A stretch of DNA of 64,000 nucleotides, taken from Caenicola sp034331105 (GTDB lineage: Bacteria; Synergistota; Synergistia; Synergistales; Synergistaceae). Positions 1-8,574 of the stretch are shown in pieces (position 1 is the first letter of the stretch; each line of letters begins with the position of its first letter). The position numbers were made by a program, and so were the translations under genes. The stretch lies in assembly GCA_034331105.1 (NCBI GenBank), contig JAXQGB010000012.1:310001-374000 (forward strand), in the 5' to 3' direction. Below the pieces are notes generated by a model that was not told where the DNA came from, ran no database searches, and worked only from the letters and a program-made list of their open reading frames with translations.

Positions 1-1290
1 GGCCTGGGAGTTCGCCTTGCAGTATCCCTGCATGCGGCTGATGATGATTTGAGAAGCAGCCTTATGCCGGTCAACGAGACATTCCCGCTTGATGAGCTGA
101 GGAAGGCCATGCAGGAATATCAGAAAACAACAGGGAACAGGATCACCATAGAATACGCGCTCTTCGGAGGAATAAACGACAGTGTGGAACATGCCAGACT
201 GCTTTTGCGCTATTTGAAGGGCATACACGTATTCATCAACCTGATCCCGTTCAACCAGGTCGATGACCGTTATGAGAAACCCACTTCCGAAAACATCCTT
301 AAATTCCGTTCGGTACTTGTCACCGCCGGATTCGAAGCAGAGATAAGGGAGGAACTGGGTTCCGATATTGACGCTGCATGTGGCCAGCTGAGAAGAAAAA
401 CGATGGCCGGTGATCCATGCATACTTGAACCGGGACCAAAGGTAAAACCTGCTTATGAGGCAAAAAAGAAAGAGGTTCGCACACCCCAAAGGGAGGCTTC
501 AGCTCCCAGAAGATCGCCAGGACCATCCAGGTCCAAAAGTGGATCCGATGCGGCAGGACAGAAGAGAGAGAAAACAGAGAGATCGGGAACAAAGGCTTCC
601 GGTGGATTTGTTGAAGAGCGCGGAGCAAAGAGACCCGCCTCAGAAGATAAACGAAGGAAGACTGACGCCCCGCCGAAAGAGAGATACAGAAGCGGCAAAA
701 TGAAAGAAGAACGGCCTGTTTACAGGGTTAAGCCTGAGGCCTACGATGAAGAACGTGCTTCGGAATCCGATGAGAAGAAAAAAAGCGGCACATCAAGAGC
801 CCCCAAAAAGCTTTCCTACGGAGCCGGATCCGAGGGCCGCGGTGCAGACCGTGCCTCGAGGACCGATGAGAAGAAAAAAAGCGGCACATCAAGAGCCCCC
901 AAAAAGCTTTCCTACGGAGCCGGATCCGAGGGTCGCGATGCAGACCGTGCTTCTGGGACGGGTGAGAAAAAAAGCAGCACAACAAGAACCTTCAAAAAGC
1001 TTTCCTACGGGTCTGGATCCGAGAGCCGCGGTGCAGACCGTGCTTCTGGGACGGGTGAGAAAAAAAGTAGCACAACAAGAGCAGTAAAAAGGCCTTCTTA
1101 CAGGGATGAGTCCGAAGGACAAAGTGCGGACCGCCCTTCAAGGGCGGATGAAAAGAAAAAAAGAAGCATAAATAAATCTGCCAAAAAACCTGTCTCGGCA
1201 GGCAGTTCCGGAAGAGGAAAGCCTGCGGTCGAAAGCAGGAAAAAGAAACCACGTACTGCCGCAAAGGATAACAGGCAGAAAAGGTCCTGA
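1..1290 (+). CDS. rlmN: 23S rRNA adenine-C2 methyltransferase RlmN, 3' part, with long basic repeat tail
   Basis: The gene enters from the left edge in frame 1, so its N-terminal half, including the radical SAM CxxxCxxC motif, lies outside the window. The visible part starts GLGVRLAVSLHA and continues with RSSLMPVN, TIEYALFGGIND, NLIPFN and a late Cys in DIDAACGQLR, all typical of the RlmN C-terminal half. RlmN methylates C2 of A2503 in 23S rRNA and of A37 in some tRNAs. The family normally ends about here, but this protein runs on for some 270 more residues rich in Lys, Arg, Ser and Glu, containing a tandem repeat of about 31-32 residues. The tail stays in frame across all repeats, which supports translation. 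It may bind RNA or ribosomes; that is inference. A 14-base gap separates it from the next gene. Confidence 0.88.
   Translation, partial: GLGVRLAVSLHAADDDLRSSLMPVNETFPLDELRKAMQEYQKTTGNRITIEYALFGGINDSVEHARLLLRYLKGIHVFINLIPFNQVDDRYEKPTSENILKFRSVLVTAGFEAEIREELGSDIDAACGQLRRKTMAGDPCILEPGPKVKPAYEAKKKEVRTPQREASAPRRSPGPSRSKSGSDAAGQKREKTERSGTKASGGFVEERGAKRPASEDKRRKTDAPPKERYRSGKMKEERPVYRVKPEAYDEERASESDEKKKSGTSRAPKKLSYGAGSEGRGADRASRTDEKKKSGTSRAPKKLSYGAGSEGRDADRASGTGEKKSSTTRTFKKLSYGSGSESRGADRASGTGEKKSSTTRAVKRPSYRDESEGQSADRPSRADEKKKRSINKSAKKPVSAGSSGRGKPAVESRKKKPRTAAKDNRQKRS
769..1200 (+). repeat. In-frame 96/93-bp tandem repeat in the rlmN tail
   Basis: Copies begin near 769, 865, 961, 1054 and 1147, so the period is 96, 96, 93 and 93 bases. 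Each unit encodes about 31-32 residues of the form (D/G)EKK-SxTxR-x-KKLSYG-GSE-R-ADRAS. The first two copies are nearly identical over about 90 bases, pointing to recent duplication, and the last copies diverge. Every period is a multiple of three, so the reading frame is kept. Confidence 0.9.
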
Positions 1291-1304
1291 AGGAGAGAGA
1301 CTTA

Positions 1305-1640
1305 ATGAAGCTGCTGGTCTTTTTACTTATCGGAACGCTGATATTCGGATTTGCCTTCCCTGCCATAATACTGATCGCGGGACTGGTGGGAATTGTTCTC
1401 TTTGCATTGATCATTGCAGGGCTACTGAGAGGCAACGGAGTCAGGGTCTATACATCTAAGAGCAATGATCCTTTCAGCGGCGGAACCTATAGAAAGAGCA
1501 ATTCCGAAGTGATAGACACAACGGACGAAAGTTGGGACGAACACTCAAATTTTGCTGGAAGCGAGCCTGCTGATCCTGACGAGGAACAGGAAGGCGAGAT
1601 AGTAGAGCTGCCTGCTACCGCTCTTAGGAAAGAAGATTAA
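1305..1640 (+). CDS. Small membrane protein of unknown function
   Basis: 111 residues. I do not recognise the family. Residues 1-42 are almost entirely hydrophobic and look like two closely spaced membrane helices or one long hairpin. After them comes a short basic stretch (RGNGVRVYTSK) and an acidic soluble tail rich in Asp and Glu (DPDEEQEGE). The predicted topology puts the acidic tail in the cytoplasm. It starts 14 bases after rlmN behind a good ribosome binding site (AAGGAGAGAGAC), so the two are probably cotranscribed. Its 3' end overlaps the convergent yqeB-like gene by four bases. Confidence 0.7.
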   Translation: MKLLVFLLIGTLIFGFAFPAIILIAGLVGIVLFALIIAGLLRGNGVRVYTSKSNDPFSGGTYRKSNSEVIDTTDESWDEHSNFAGSEPADPDEEQEGEIVELPATALRKED

Positions 1641-2503
1641 TCCAACCTGCCCCTTGCTTCGAAACGGAGTATCGCTTCAAGGACTCCTCCTCCGACAGCA
1701 AGGGCTTTGTCACTTATAATGAAGCAGTTGCCCAGTTCATTCCGGGGATCGATATCTCCTATTTTGGAGCCTTCCCTTACTAATACCGAGGGGTGTATAA
1801 GACCGCGAACTACACCTCCTATCTGAGCCTTTACCGGGATGCCGTTTACCGATCCGATGACATCCCCTTCTTTTACCCTCTCTCCGATCGATAAGACCGG
1901 GGAGAGGTATCCATCCGAGGGAGACCTTAAGAGACGTTCACATGTATATCCCAGGACCTCTCCGGGAATCCCGGTGTTGGCCTCTGCACTTCCTTTGGTG
2001 ATGAGCCTTCCCAGGGAATGCCCCCTCTTTGTCTCAATGATCCCATGAACATCTTCAGGCGCACTGAAGCCCGGCCCTATCGCCAGCACAAGATCTGCCA
2101 TATTTTTGTTGGTCGCTGTCTTTCTTTTCGACATCATCGCATCGATGACAGCGAAGGGTCTGAGTAAAGCGATGGAATCTCCCTCCGGGTCTATCAATAC
2201 GTTTATACCCTTTATGAAGTCCATTTGATCAGGGTTCTCTGCGAGGCATACATCCATATCTTCTATGAGGGAGTCTCCATCGTAAACGACCCGGGCGACA
2301 GCAACGGACCGCCTTACAACGGTGGGGCTGGGGATCTCAAGGCATATAACATCAAAACAGGATCTCCAGAGCCTGTATATTATGCCTGTCGCAAGATCTC
2401 CGCCGCCTCTTACGATTACTGTTTTTCTATTTTTTTCGGTTTTCATGATTTTTCTATTTTCAGATTTGGCAGAAGCGGTGCAGTGATCAATTTTTAGCCT
2501 CAT
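1637..2503 (-). CDS. yqeB: Selenium-dependent molybdenum hydroxylase accessory protein, YqeB/EF2563 type
   Basis: 288 residues. An N-terminal Rossmann-like segment (VIVRGGGDLATGII, about residues 28-41) and the later conserved blocks VLIDPE, DLVLAIGPGF, IETKRGH, GRLITKGSA and AVGGGVLEA fit the EF2563/YqeB family. This family is linked to maturation of selenium-dependent molybdenum hydroxylases such as some xanthine dehydrogenases. The start at 2503 is favoured because its ATG overlaps the purA stop in an ATGA quartet with GAGAGG just upstream; an internal Met at 2446 is the alternative. XdhC and a MoeA-like protein, which belong to the same biology, lie at 40.6-42.5 kb. No molybdenum hydroxylase gene is in the window. 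Confidence 0.82.
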   Translation of the reverse strand: MRLKIDHCTASAKSENRKIMKTEKNRKTVIVRGGGDLATGIIYRLWRSCFDVICLEIPSPTVVRRSVAVARVVYDGDSLIEDMDVCLAENPDQMDFIKGINVLIDPEGDSIALLRPFAVIDAMMSKRKTATNKNMADLVLAIGPGFSAPEDVHGIIETKRGHSLGRLITKGSAEANTGIPGEVLGYTCERLLRSPSDGYLSPVLSIGERVKEGDVIGSVNGIPVKAQIGGVVRGLIHPSVLVREGSKIGDIDPRNELGNCFIISDKALAVGGGVLEAILRFEARGRLD

Positions 2504-3786
2504 ATACCTCTCAGGATAGTATCTTCTCTTCCCTGTCCGACTCCGATAAGTATGACGGGGGTCAGGACCCTTTCCTCGATGAAGCGGACATAGTCCTGTG
2601 CAGCAGAGGGGAGATCCTCAAATCTTCTGCATTTGCTGATGTCCTCTTTCCAACCCGGCAGTTCCTCAAAAACCGGGACTGCCTTTGCCAGTTTCGCACA
2701 GCTGCTTGGAAAATCCTTATGTATGGTCCCTTCGATATCATAAGCAGTGCATACCTGGATCTTTTCAAATCCTGAAAGGACATCAAGCTTAGTCAGCGCA
2801 AGCCCGTCTATTCCATTTATCTTAACCGCGTAGTCAACTGCAACAAGATCGTTCCAGCCGCAGCGCCTTGGACGGCCGGTCGTAGCGCCGAACTCCCCGC
2901 CCCTGGTCCTCAGCTGTTCCCCCAGTGAGCCCTTGTCCTCGGTAGGGAAGGGGCCCTCTCCTACTCTTGTGCAGTAAGCCTTGGTGACTCCTATTACGCG
3001 ATCGATCCTTCCGGGCCCGATACCGGCTCCGGTACAAGCTCCTCCGGAGCAGGGGCTCGAGCTTGTGACAAAAGGATATGTTCCGTGGTCTACATCAAGG
3101 AGTGTCCCCTGTGCACCTTCGAAGAGGACGTTCTTTCCTGAATCAAGCGCTTTGTGTATCTCAAGAAAAGCGTCTCCGAGAAGCGGCTTTATCCTTTTGC
3201 CCCACTCAAGGGCTGTCTCGTACGTGCTCTCGAGATCCAGAGGCTCGGAGCCATAGATCCTAGTGAGGATCTTATTTTTAAGTTCTATGTTTATCAGAAG
3301 TTTTTCTTTCAGAATTTCAGGGTTTACAAGATCTTCCGCCCTTATTCCGACTCTCTCGAACTTATCGGAGTAGCATGGACCGATCCCACGTCCCGTAGTT
3401 CCTATCTTCGTGCCCTCTGACCTTGCTCCCTCAGCCAGTTTGTCCAGCTGTTTGTGATATGGCATGACAATGTGGGCGCCATGGCTGACGATCAGCCTTG
3501 CCAGAGCCTTGCCCCTGCCCTTAAGGTCATCGAGTTCTGCAAAGAGCGTTTCAGGGTCGATCACTACCCCGTTTCCGATCACACAGACTTTGCCGGGATA
3601 GAGGATGCCCGAAGGGAGTAAGTGAAAGACAAATTTTTCTTCCTCAACTACCACGGTATGTCCTGCGTTTGCTCCGCCCTGATAACGGACAACTACGCCT
3701 GACTTGCCTGCAAGTGCGTCTACTACGCGTCCCTTGCCCTCGTCTCCCCACTGAACGCCAACAATTACATCTGTACGACCTTTCAT
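2500..3786 (-). CDS. purA: Adenylosuccinate synthetase
   Basis: 428 residues, the usual length. The enzyme joins IMP and aspartate with GTP to make adenylosuccinate, the first committed step to AMP. The GTP/IMP-binding start VGVQWGDEGKGRVVD, then GGANAGHT, GTTGRGIGP, VLFEGAQGTLLDVDHGTYP and the C-terminal TKLDVLSG are all present. The ATG at 3786 follows AGAGGGG at a suitable distance; the 14 extra in-frame residues upstream (from 3828) are probably not translated. The stop overlaps the start of the yqeB-like gene by four bases, so the two are translationally coupled. Confidence 0.97.
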   Translation of the reverse strand: MKGRTDVIVGVQWGDEGKGRVVDALAGKSGVVVRYQGGANAGHTVVVEEEKFVFHLLPSGILYPGKVCVIGNGVVIDPETLFAELDDLKGRGKALARLIVSHGAHIVMPYHKQLDKLAEGARSEGTKIGTTGRGIGPCYSDKFERVGIRAEDLVNPEILKEKLLINIELKNKILTRIYGSEPLDLESTYETALEWGKRIKPLLGDAFLEIHKALDSGKNVLFEGAQGTLLDVDHGTYPFVTSSSPCSGGACTGAGIGPGRIDRVIGVTKAYCTRVGEGPFPTEDKGSLGEQLRTRGGEFGATTGRPRRCGWNDLVAVDYAVKINGIDGLALTKLDVLSGFEKIQVCTAYDIEGTIHKDFPSSCAKLAKAVPVFEELPGWKEDISKCRRFEDLPSAAQDYVRFIEERVLTPVILIGVGQGREDTILRGI

Positions 3787-3897
3787 GCCTGACCCCTCTT
3801 TGCGGATATTCAACGAAATAAAATACAAATATCCTTACATTAAATTTGAGTTACGATATATTGTACTATATATAGTAAACGTTTATCAATAAAAAAT

Positions 3898-4149
3898 TTA
3901 TTTGTTGTTTTGGTCAACGATCAGGAGCTTCTCTGTTTTTTTCAGGGACTTTATCTTTGCCTCGCGCGACATGGCCTCTTCTTTTGTCTTGAACCCTTCT
4001 TTGAAGATAAGCTCCACAGGTCTCCTGCCCCTCGTGTACTTTGAGGCTGTACCCCGGTTATGCGAAGCAAGCCGTTTCTCTATGTCGTTGGTCCATCCTG
4101 TGTATAGAGAACCATCTGAGCACCGCAGGATGTACACCCATGCTTTCAT
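3898..4149 (-). CDS. GIY-YIG domain protein, UPF0213 type
   Basis: 83 residues, essentially one GIY-YIG fold. The two signature strands read WVYILRC and LYTGWTND, followed by the conserved Arg in EKRLASHN, the basic stretch KYTRGRRPVELI and a Glu in SREAKIKSLKK. Family members are small nuclease-like proteins of uncertain substrate, often proposed to act on structured DNA. The ATG at 4149 follows AGGAAAG; the start overlaps the stop of the upstream small secreted protein (ATGA), so the two are coupled. Confidence 0.85.
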   Translation of the reverse strand: MKAWVYILRCSDGSLYTGWTNDIEKRLASHNRGTASKYTRGRRPVELIFKEGFKTKEEAMSREAKIKSLKKTEKLLIVDQNNK

Positions 4150-4484
4150 ATAGAATAACTTTCCTGCGGCCCTTCCTCTTGCTGCATCATGATGGAAATG
4201 CCAAGCCACCTCATTATGGCTTCAAAAAGCCTTTCAACGCTGAAACCATCAGATCCTACAAAATCGTGCCACATCCTTGCGAAATTTGAAAAGATGGAAA
4301 TATTGTCCAGTGCGTCGTAGGATCCGGTGATTTTGGCAAGAAAAGTGCCCCATGCCTTAAGAACGGACAAAAATGTCTCAAAGCTCGTATCCTCGCTGTC
4401 TGATGCGCATGCAAAAGAGGGCAGCACGCAGGTCAGGCAAAGCAATGTGAGCATAAATACCGCTACGATCTTATTCTTTTTCAA
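4146..4484 (-). CDS. Small exported protein of unknown function
   Basis: 112 residues from a TTG start preceded by AAAGGAGAGAG at good spacing; the longer upstream reading frame runs into the glmS terminator and is not supported. The N-terminus (LKKNKIVAVF, then a hydrophobic core ending PSFACA) is a signal peptide with probable cleavage near SFACA-SDSE. The rest is a short, aromatic-rich domain (ARMWHDFVGSDGF) with no motif I recognise and no Cys positioned as a clear lipobox. It overlaps the GIY-YIG gene by four bases. Confidence 0.6.
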   Translation of the reverse strand: MKKNKIVAVFMLTLLCLTCVLPSFACASDSEDTSFETFLSVLKAWGTFLAKITGSYDALDNISIFSNFARMWHDFVGSDGFSVERLFEAIMRWLGISIMMQQEEGPQESYSI

Positions 4485-4512
4485 GATCTCTCTCCTTTTA
4501 ATAACGAAATCA

Positions 4513-4567
4513 TCAAAAAACAAAGAGGCTCCCTCCGGCGGCATCAAGCCGGCCTGCAAAGAGCCTC
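4513..4567 (-). terminator. Terminator downstream of glmS
   Basis: On the minus strand GAGGCTC pairs with GAGCCTC around an inner CCGGC/GCCGG stem, followed directly by TTTGTTTTTT. It lies 26 bases beyond the glmS stop and ends glmS transcription before the small secreted protein gene. Confidence 0.85.
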
Positions 4568-4592
4568 CCCTGATATCTCTTTGTTAGGGTCT

Positions 4593-6419
4593 TTATTCCA
4601 CCGTCACAGACTTGGCAAGGTTTCTTGGCATGTCTATGTCACAGCCGCGCTGCCTTGCGATGTAGTAAGCAAAAAGCTGCAGCGGCACGACTGCAATAAA
4701 GGGGAACAGCTCCGGCTCGGTTTCGGGCGTAAAAATAACATTTTTTGAATAGTGTTCGATTTCAGTGTCTCCTTCTGTTGCAAGAGCTATTATCGGCGAG
4801 TTCCTTGCCATTGATTCTTCAATGTTTGAAATGGTCTTTTCCCAAAGGTCATTTTTGGGTACAAGTGCGACCACCGGGAGCTCCTTGTCGAGAAGCGCTA
4901 TTGGTCCGTGCTTCATCTCTCCTGCAGGGTATGCCTCAGCATGCAGATAGGAGATCTCCTTAAGCTTCAGCGCGCCCTCCAGTGCTGGCGGATAGGCCAG
5001 ACCTCTTCCAATAAAGAAGAAGCCCCTTGCATCAGCAAAATTCCTGGCCACAGCCTCTATCTCCTTTTCTTTTTCCAGGATCGAAGCGAGCTTGGCAGGT
5101 ATGTCCATCAGAGCAGAAACGATCCTTTGCTCAGTTTCCGGGCAGAGTTCGTTTTTCAGCTTTGAAAGGTAGAGACCCAGAAGGGTGAGTACGGTTATCT
5201 GGGCCATGAACGTCTTTGTCGCGGCCACGCCTATTTCGGGTCCGGCAGGCGTTATCAGCGCTTCTCCAACCTCACGGTGGATAGTCGATCCCCGCACATT
5301 TGTCACGACGATGCATTTTGCTCCCTTTGTTTTTGCAAGCCTTGCCGCATGGAGAGTGTCGGCCGTTTCTCCTGACTGTGATACGAATACGGCGAGAGTG
5401 TCGGGTCCGATGGGGATATTCCTGTAACGGTATTCCGAGGCGACCTCAGTCCTTATCTCGAAGTTTCCGATCTCCTCCATTATGCGAGCTGCGACCATCG
5501 TCGCATAATGCGAAGTGCCGCAGGCAACAAAATGGATCTTTTTCCATCCTGATATCTGTTCCGGTGTCCAATCCAGCTCATGGCTCAGGTCCACCCTGTT
5601 GGATGCGACCCTTCCAAGAAGGGTATGAGTAACTACTTCAGGCTGCTCATGTATCTCCTTCAGCATAAAGTGTGGGTAATTTCCTCTGCTGGTCATGGCA
5701 GCTTCCCAGTCCAGATGCATGGATTCCTTTTCGTGCGGGTTTCCGTCGAAATCGTAGAAAATGCAGCCGCCTTTTGATATCATGGCGATCTCGTCATCGT
5801 CCATAAACCAGACATCTCTGGTGAATTCCAGCAATGCAGTCGGGTCGGAAGCGCAGAAACCCTCTTCTCCAGCATGCCCGACCACCAGCGGCGAACCTTT
5901 TCTCGCCACCCATATCTCGTTTGGTTTATCGTGGAACATTATCACAAGGGCGAAAGCGCCTCTTATTCTCTTTGTAAGTTTGACTATGGCTTCCTTCGGG
6001 TCTCCGCTGTAGACCGAGGCAAGGTACTGGACCGCTGATTCAGTGTCTGTCTCAGTGTGGAATTTTATCCCCTCAGCTTCAAGGTCGGCTCTGATCTCTC
6101 TGGCATTTTCTATGATGCCGTTGTGGACCAGTACCACCTTGTTGTCGCTGCTCATATGAGGATGGGCGTTGTTCTCGGTCACTCCGCCGTGTGTTGCCCA
6201 TCTGGTGTGGCCAATACCGAAATCTCCGTTGAAATGTTCTTTTGCAACTTTTTCTGCAAGCTGGTGGACCCTTCCCGTGGTACGGAGTTCATGGATAACG
6301 CCATCTTTTATGACGGCTATTCCTGCAGAGTCATAGCCCCTGTATTCATGCTTTGCCAGCCCTTCCAGGATAACCTTAGTTGTGTCTCTCTCTCCAATAT
6401 ATCCCATGATGCCGCACAT
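4593..6419 (-). CDS. glmS: Glutamine--fructose-6-phosphate aminotransferase (isomerizing)
   Basis: 608 residues, standard for GlmS. It makes glucosamine-6-phosphate from fructose-6-phosphate and glutamine, the entry to peptidoglycan and LPS amino sugars. The start is fixed by the catalytic Cys that follows the initiator Met (M-CGIMGYIG), with AGAGGATG upstream. The glutaminase domain (HTRWATHGG, NGIIEN, TDTE) covers about residues 1-240 and two SIS domains follow (VACGTSHYA, SQSGETADT, GRGLAYPPALEGALKLKE, PAGEMKHGP). The C-terminal DMPRNLAKSVTVE is the classic GlmS end. No glmS ribozyme is evident in the 125 bases upstream. Confidence 0.98.
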   Translation of the reverse strand: MCGIMGYIGERDTTKVILEGLAKHEYRGYDSAGIAVIKDGVIHELRTTGRVHQLAEKVAKEHFNGDFGIGHTRWATHGGVTENNAHPHMSSDNKVVLVHNGIIENAREIRADLEAEGIKFHTETDTESAVQYLASVYSGDPKEAIVKLTKRIRGAFALVIMFHDKPNEIWVARKGSPLVVGHAGEEGFCASDPTALLEFTRDVWFMDDDEIAMISKGGCIFYDFDGNPHEKESMHLDWEAAMTSRGNYPHFMLKEIHEQPEVVTHTLLGRVASNRVDLSHELDWTPEQISGWKKIHFVACGTSHYATMVAARIMEEIGNFEIRTEVASEYRYRNIPIGPDTLAVFVSQSGETADTLHAARLAKTKGAKCIVVTNVRGSTIHREVGEALITPAGPEIGVAATKTFMAQITVLTLLGLYLSKLKNELCPETEQRIVSALMDIPAKLASILEKEKEIEAVARNFADARGFFFIGRGLAYPPALEGALKLKEISYLHAEAYPAGEMKHGPIALLDKELPVVALVPKNDLWEKTISNIEESMARNSPIIALATEGDTEIEHYSKNVIFTPETEPELFPFIAVVPLQLFAYYIARQRGCDIDMPRNLAKSVTVE

Positions 6420-6544
6420 ATATATCATCCTCTCACGCTGATCATTTGCAGCAGACAAAAGCGCACGTTTGCTGCAACACCACATCATTCTACATTATTT
6501 TCACTTAAACAGGAATCTGTTTGGTAAACACGAGGAGTGGCGGT

Positions 6545-7573
6545 CTAAATCCAGCGGACATCTTTCGGTGAAAAGGAGAGAGTGACTTCTGATGCTGGGG
6601 AGATCTGCACCTCTTTTATTTTTTCGACCGGCATCCTTGATTTAAGGATAATATCGCCTGCCTGAACTGAGATAAGGGCTGATCCGGTCGCTCTCTCAAG
6701 CGACATGCTTGTGACCGTCCCCCTGATCCTGTTCGAACATGAAGAAACGATCTCGCTGTCCGTGATCAGTTCGATATCCGAAGGGTTTACCACTGCAGCG
6801 TGAAGTTCCGCCTCTTCCTTTATGAGGGCATGGATCTTCTGTCCGTCGGTCAATGTTCTGACCACGCTTCCGTTCTCCCTGATCCATGGTCCGTGTATCA
6901 GGTTTTCGGTCCCGTGTCCGACTATCTTCCCTCGGAAAAGGCTTATTATGTCCGTAGATACCTCAGTAAGCCACGGAAGGTCGTGAGTGGCTACTATTAC
7001 CGTGGTCCCCCACTCTTTCCATGCCGATACAGCAGCCTCTTTGACAAGCAGGGCACTCGATTCGTCCACGTTTGCGGTAGGTTCGTCAAGGATAAGCACT
7101 TTGGGATGGAGCGCCAGCCTTGCTGCCAGAGCCACGCGCTGGACTTCACCGCCGGAGAGCCTGTACCATGGCCGCTGGGCAAATTTTGATGGGGAGAGCC
7201 CTACACGTTCAAGAGAATCATGGACCCTTTTCTCAAGGTCCGCGGTCTCATTTCTCAGCCTCAGTCCATATGCTATGTTTTCAAAAACAGACCTTTTCAG
7301 AAGATAGGAGTTTTGAAGGAGATATGTGACGTTTTTTCTTATGTCGACCTCTTTGCCCGCAGGATCGAGCCCGTCGAAAAAAAGAGAACCGCCTGTGTAT
7401 GGTTCAAGGAAAGCGAGAACCCTCAGAAGTGTTGATTTACCGCTTCCGTTGGGGCCTACTATTCCTGTTACGCTGCCCTCACAGATCCTCAGATAGTCGA
7501 TATTGATGGTCTGAGGCCCTTTTTCATAGCTGTGAGTCAGGTCTTTGATCTCATAAATGATCCTGGGATCCAT
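6545..7573 (-). CDS. tupC: Tungstate ABC transporter ATP-binding protein
   Basis: 342 residues. The ABC ATPase half has Walker A GPNGSGKST, a Q-loop (YLLQNSYLL), signature LSGGEVQRVALA, Walker B VLILDEPTA and the switch His in VATHD. The C-terminal third (about residues 235-342) has the look of a TOBE/oxyanion-binding module. Assignment to tungstate rather than molybdate rests on the neighbours: TupA-type binding proteins and a TupB-type permease on the same strand. It is the last gene of the tup operon, separated by 115 bases and a hairpin from the frameshifted second tupA. Confidence 0.88.
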   Translation of the reverse strand: MDPRIIYEIKDLTHSYEKGPQTINIDYLRICEGSVTGIVGPNGSGKSTLLRVLAFLEPYTGGSLFFDGLDPAGKEVDIRKNVTYLLQNSYLLKRSVFENIAYGLRLRNETADLEKRVHDSLERVGLSPSKFAQRPWYRLSGGEVQRVALAARLALHPKVLILDEPTANVDESSALLVKEAAVSAWKEWGTTVIVATHDLPWLTEVSTDIISLFRGKIVGHGTENLIHGPWIRENGSVVRTLTDGQKIHALIKEEAELHAAVVNPSDIELITDSEIVSSCSNRIRGTVTSMSLERATGSALISVQAGDIILKSRMPVEKIKEVQISPASEVTLSFSPKDVRWI

Positions 7574-7637
7574 TGTTTGTCCTCCGGTCTTGCTGTTTGC
7601 ACGGGCCCCTGGTAATGATGAATGCCCGGGGCAGAAA

Positions 7638-7668
7638 GTCCGGCCATAAATTGATAATGTGGCCGGAC
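7638..7668 (-). other. Intercistronic hairpin between second tupA and tupC
   Basis: GTCCGGCCA and TGGCCGGAC form a perfect nine-base stem with a 13-base loop, followed on the minus strand by TTTC. The short T run makes it a weak terminator or an mRNA-stabilising element that could lower tupC relative to the binding protein. Confidence 0.55.
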
Positions 7669-7688
7669 CCGCCGATTGTCTGATTATA

Positions 7689-8536
7689 TTACTTGGGATG
7701 CTTTTTGTTCCACTGGTCAGAGTTGGGGAAGAAGAGCGGTTCCCCGTACTGCTTGACCTTGAAATCCTTAATTATCATCTGAGCTTTGTCCTCGCAAAGC
7801 CAGTTCACGAATTTGACAACATCTGCATTGTTGACGTTCGGGAATCTCTTGGGACTGACTTCTATCGCAGCGATGAGGTTGAGAAGTATCGGATCGCCTT
7901 CTACAAGAGGAACGATCTTCAGCCCCTTCTTCTTGGTCAGGTATGTCGCCCTGTCCATTATCGTGTATGCATTGCGCTTGTTGGTAAAGTCAGTTGTTGC
8001 GCCGTTGCCGAGCTTGCCAAGAGAGAAGACTGTGTACCACTCGTCCTTCTCTCCGTCAGGGGCAATGCCTGCGGCCTTCCATACGTTCATCTCCGAAACG
8101 TGAGTCCCGGACATATCGCCGCGGCTGATGAAGGGAGCCCCCTTGGCTGCTATCGTTCTGAACGCCTCGGCGGCCGACCTCATCCCCTTGATCCCTGCAG
8201 GATCTTCCTTGGGCCAAGGATTACAAAGTCATTGTACATTATGTCTTTACGGTTCTGTCCGAAACCATCTTTGATAAACTGGTCCTCAAGGGCTCTCGCG
8301 TGGACGACCACCATGTCAAAGTTTCCTGTCGTAGCCTTGTTAAGCGTTGCGCCAGTACCTGCCTTTTCAATAACAAAGTCAGTTCCGGTTTCAGCCTTGT
8401 ATGTTTCCGCGAGAAGGGGGATTATCCCGGCATCTACGGGACCGATGGTGCTCGAGAGTTTAATTGTTCCGGCAAATGCGGGGACGGAAAATAGCAATAT
8501 AAGTGTCAATGCAATTGCTGATCTGATCTTTCTCAT
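7689..8536 (-). pseudogene. Second TupA-like tungstate-binding protein, broken by a one-base frameshift
   Basis: Two adjoining frames together give one TupA-type periplasmic binding protein of about 282 residues. The first (8180-8536) has a signal peptide ending PAFAG, then the ligand-binding region through MYNDFVILGP. The second (7689-8183) resumes with KGAPFISRGDMSGTH and runs to LFFPNSDQWN. Comparison with the intact tupA (9353-10204) places the break just after VILGP near 8205-8215, where one base seems missing from an AAG run (GGCCCAAGGAAG). Either a real inactivating indel or a sequencing error fits. Downstream codons remain well conserved, which suggests a recent or artefactual event. 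It is only partly like the intact copy, so it is a divergent paralogue, not a fresh duplicate. Confidence 0.8.
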
Positions 8537-8574
8537 GAAAGAAGAACCTCCGAAATATGCAAAAATTTTTCTGC

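Noticed and set aside
769..1200. Periodic repeats considered as a CRISPR array
   Set aside because: The repeats are contiguous, in frame within rlmN, with period 93-96 and no unique spacers.
6420..6545. Possible glmS ribozyme before glmS
   Set aside because: Only about 125 bases are available and no ribozyme core was recognised.
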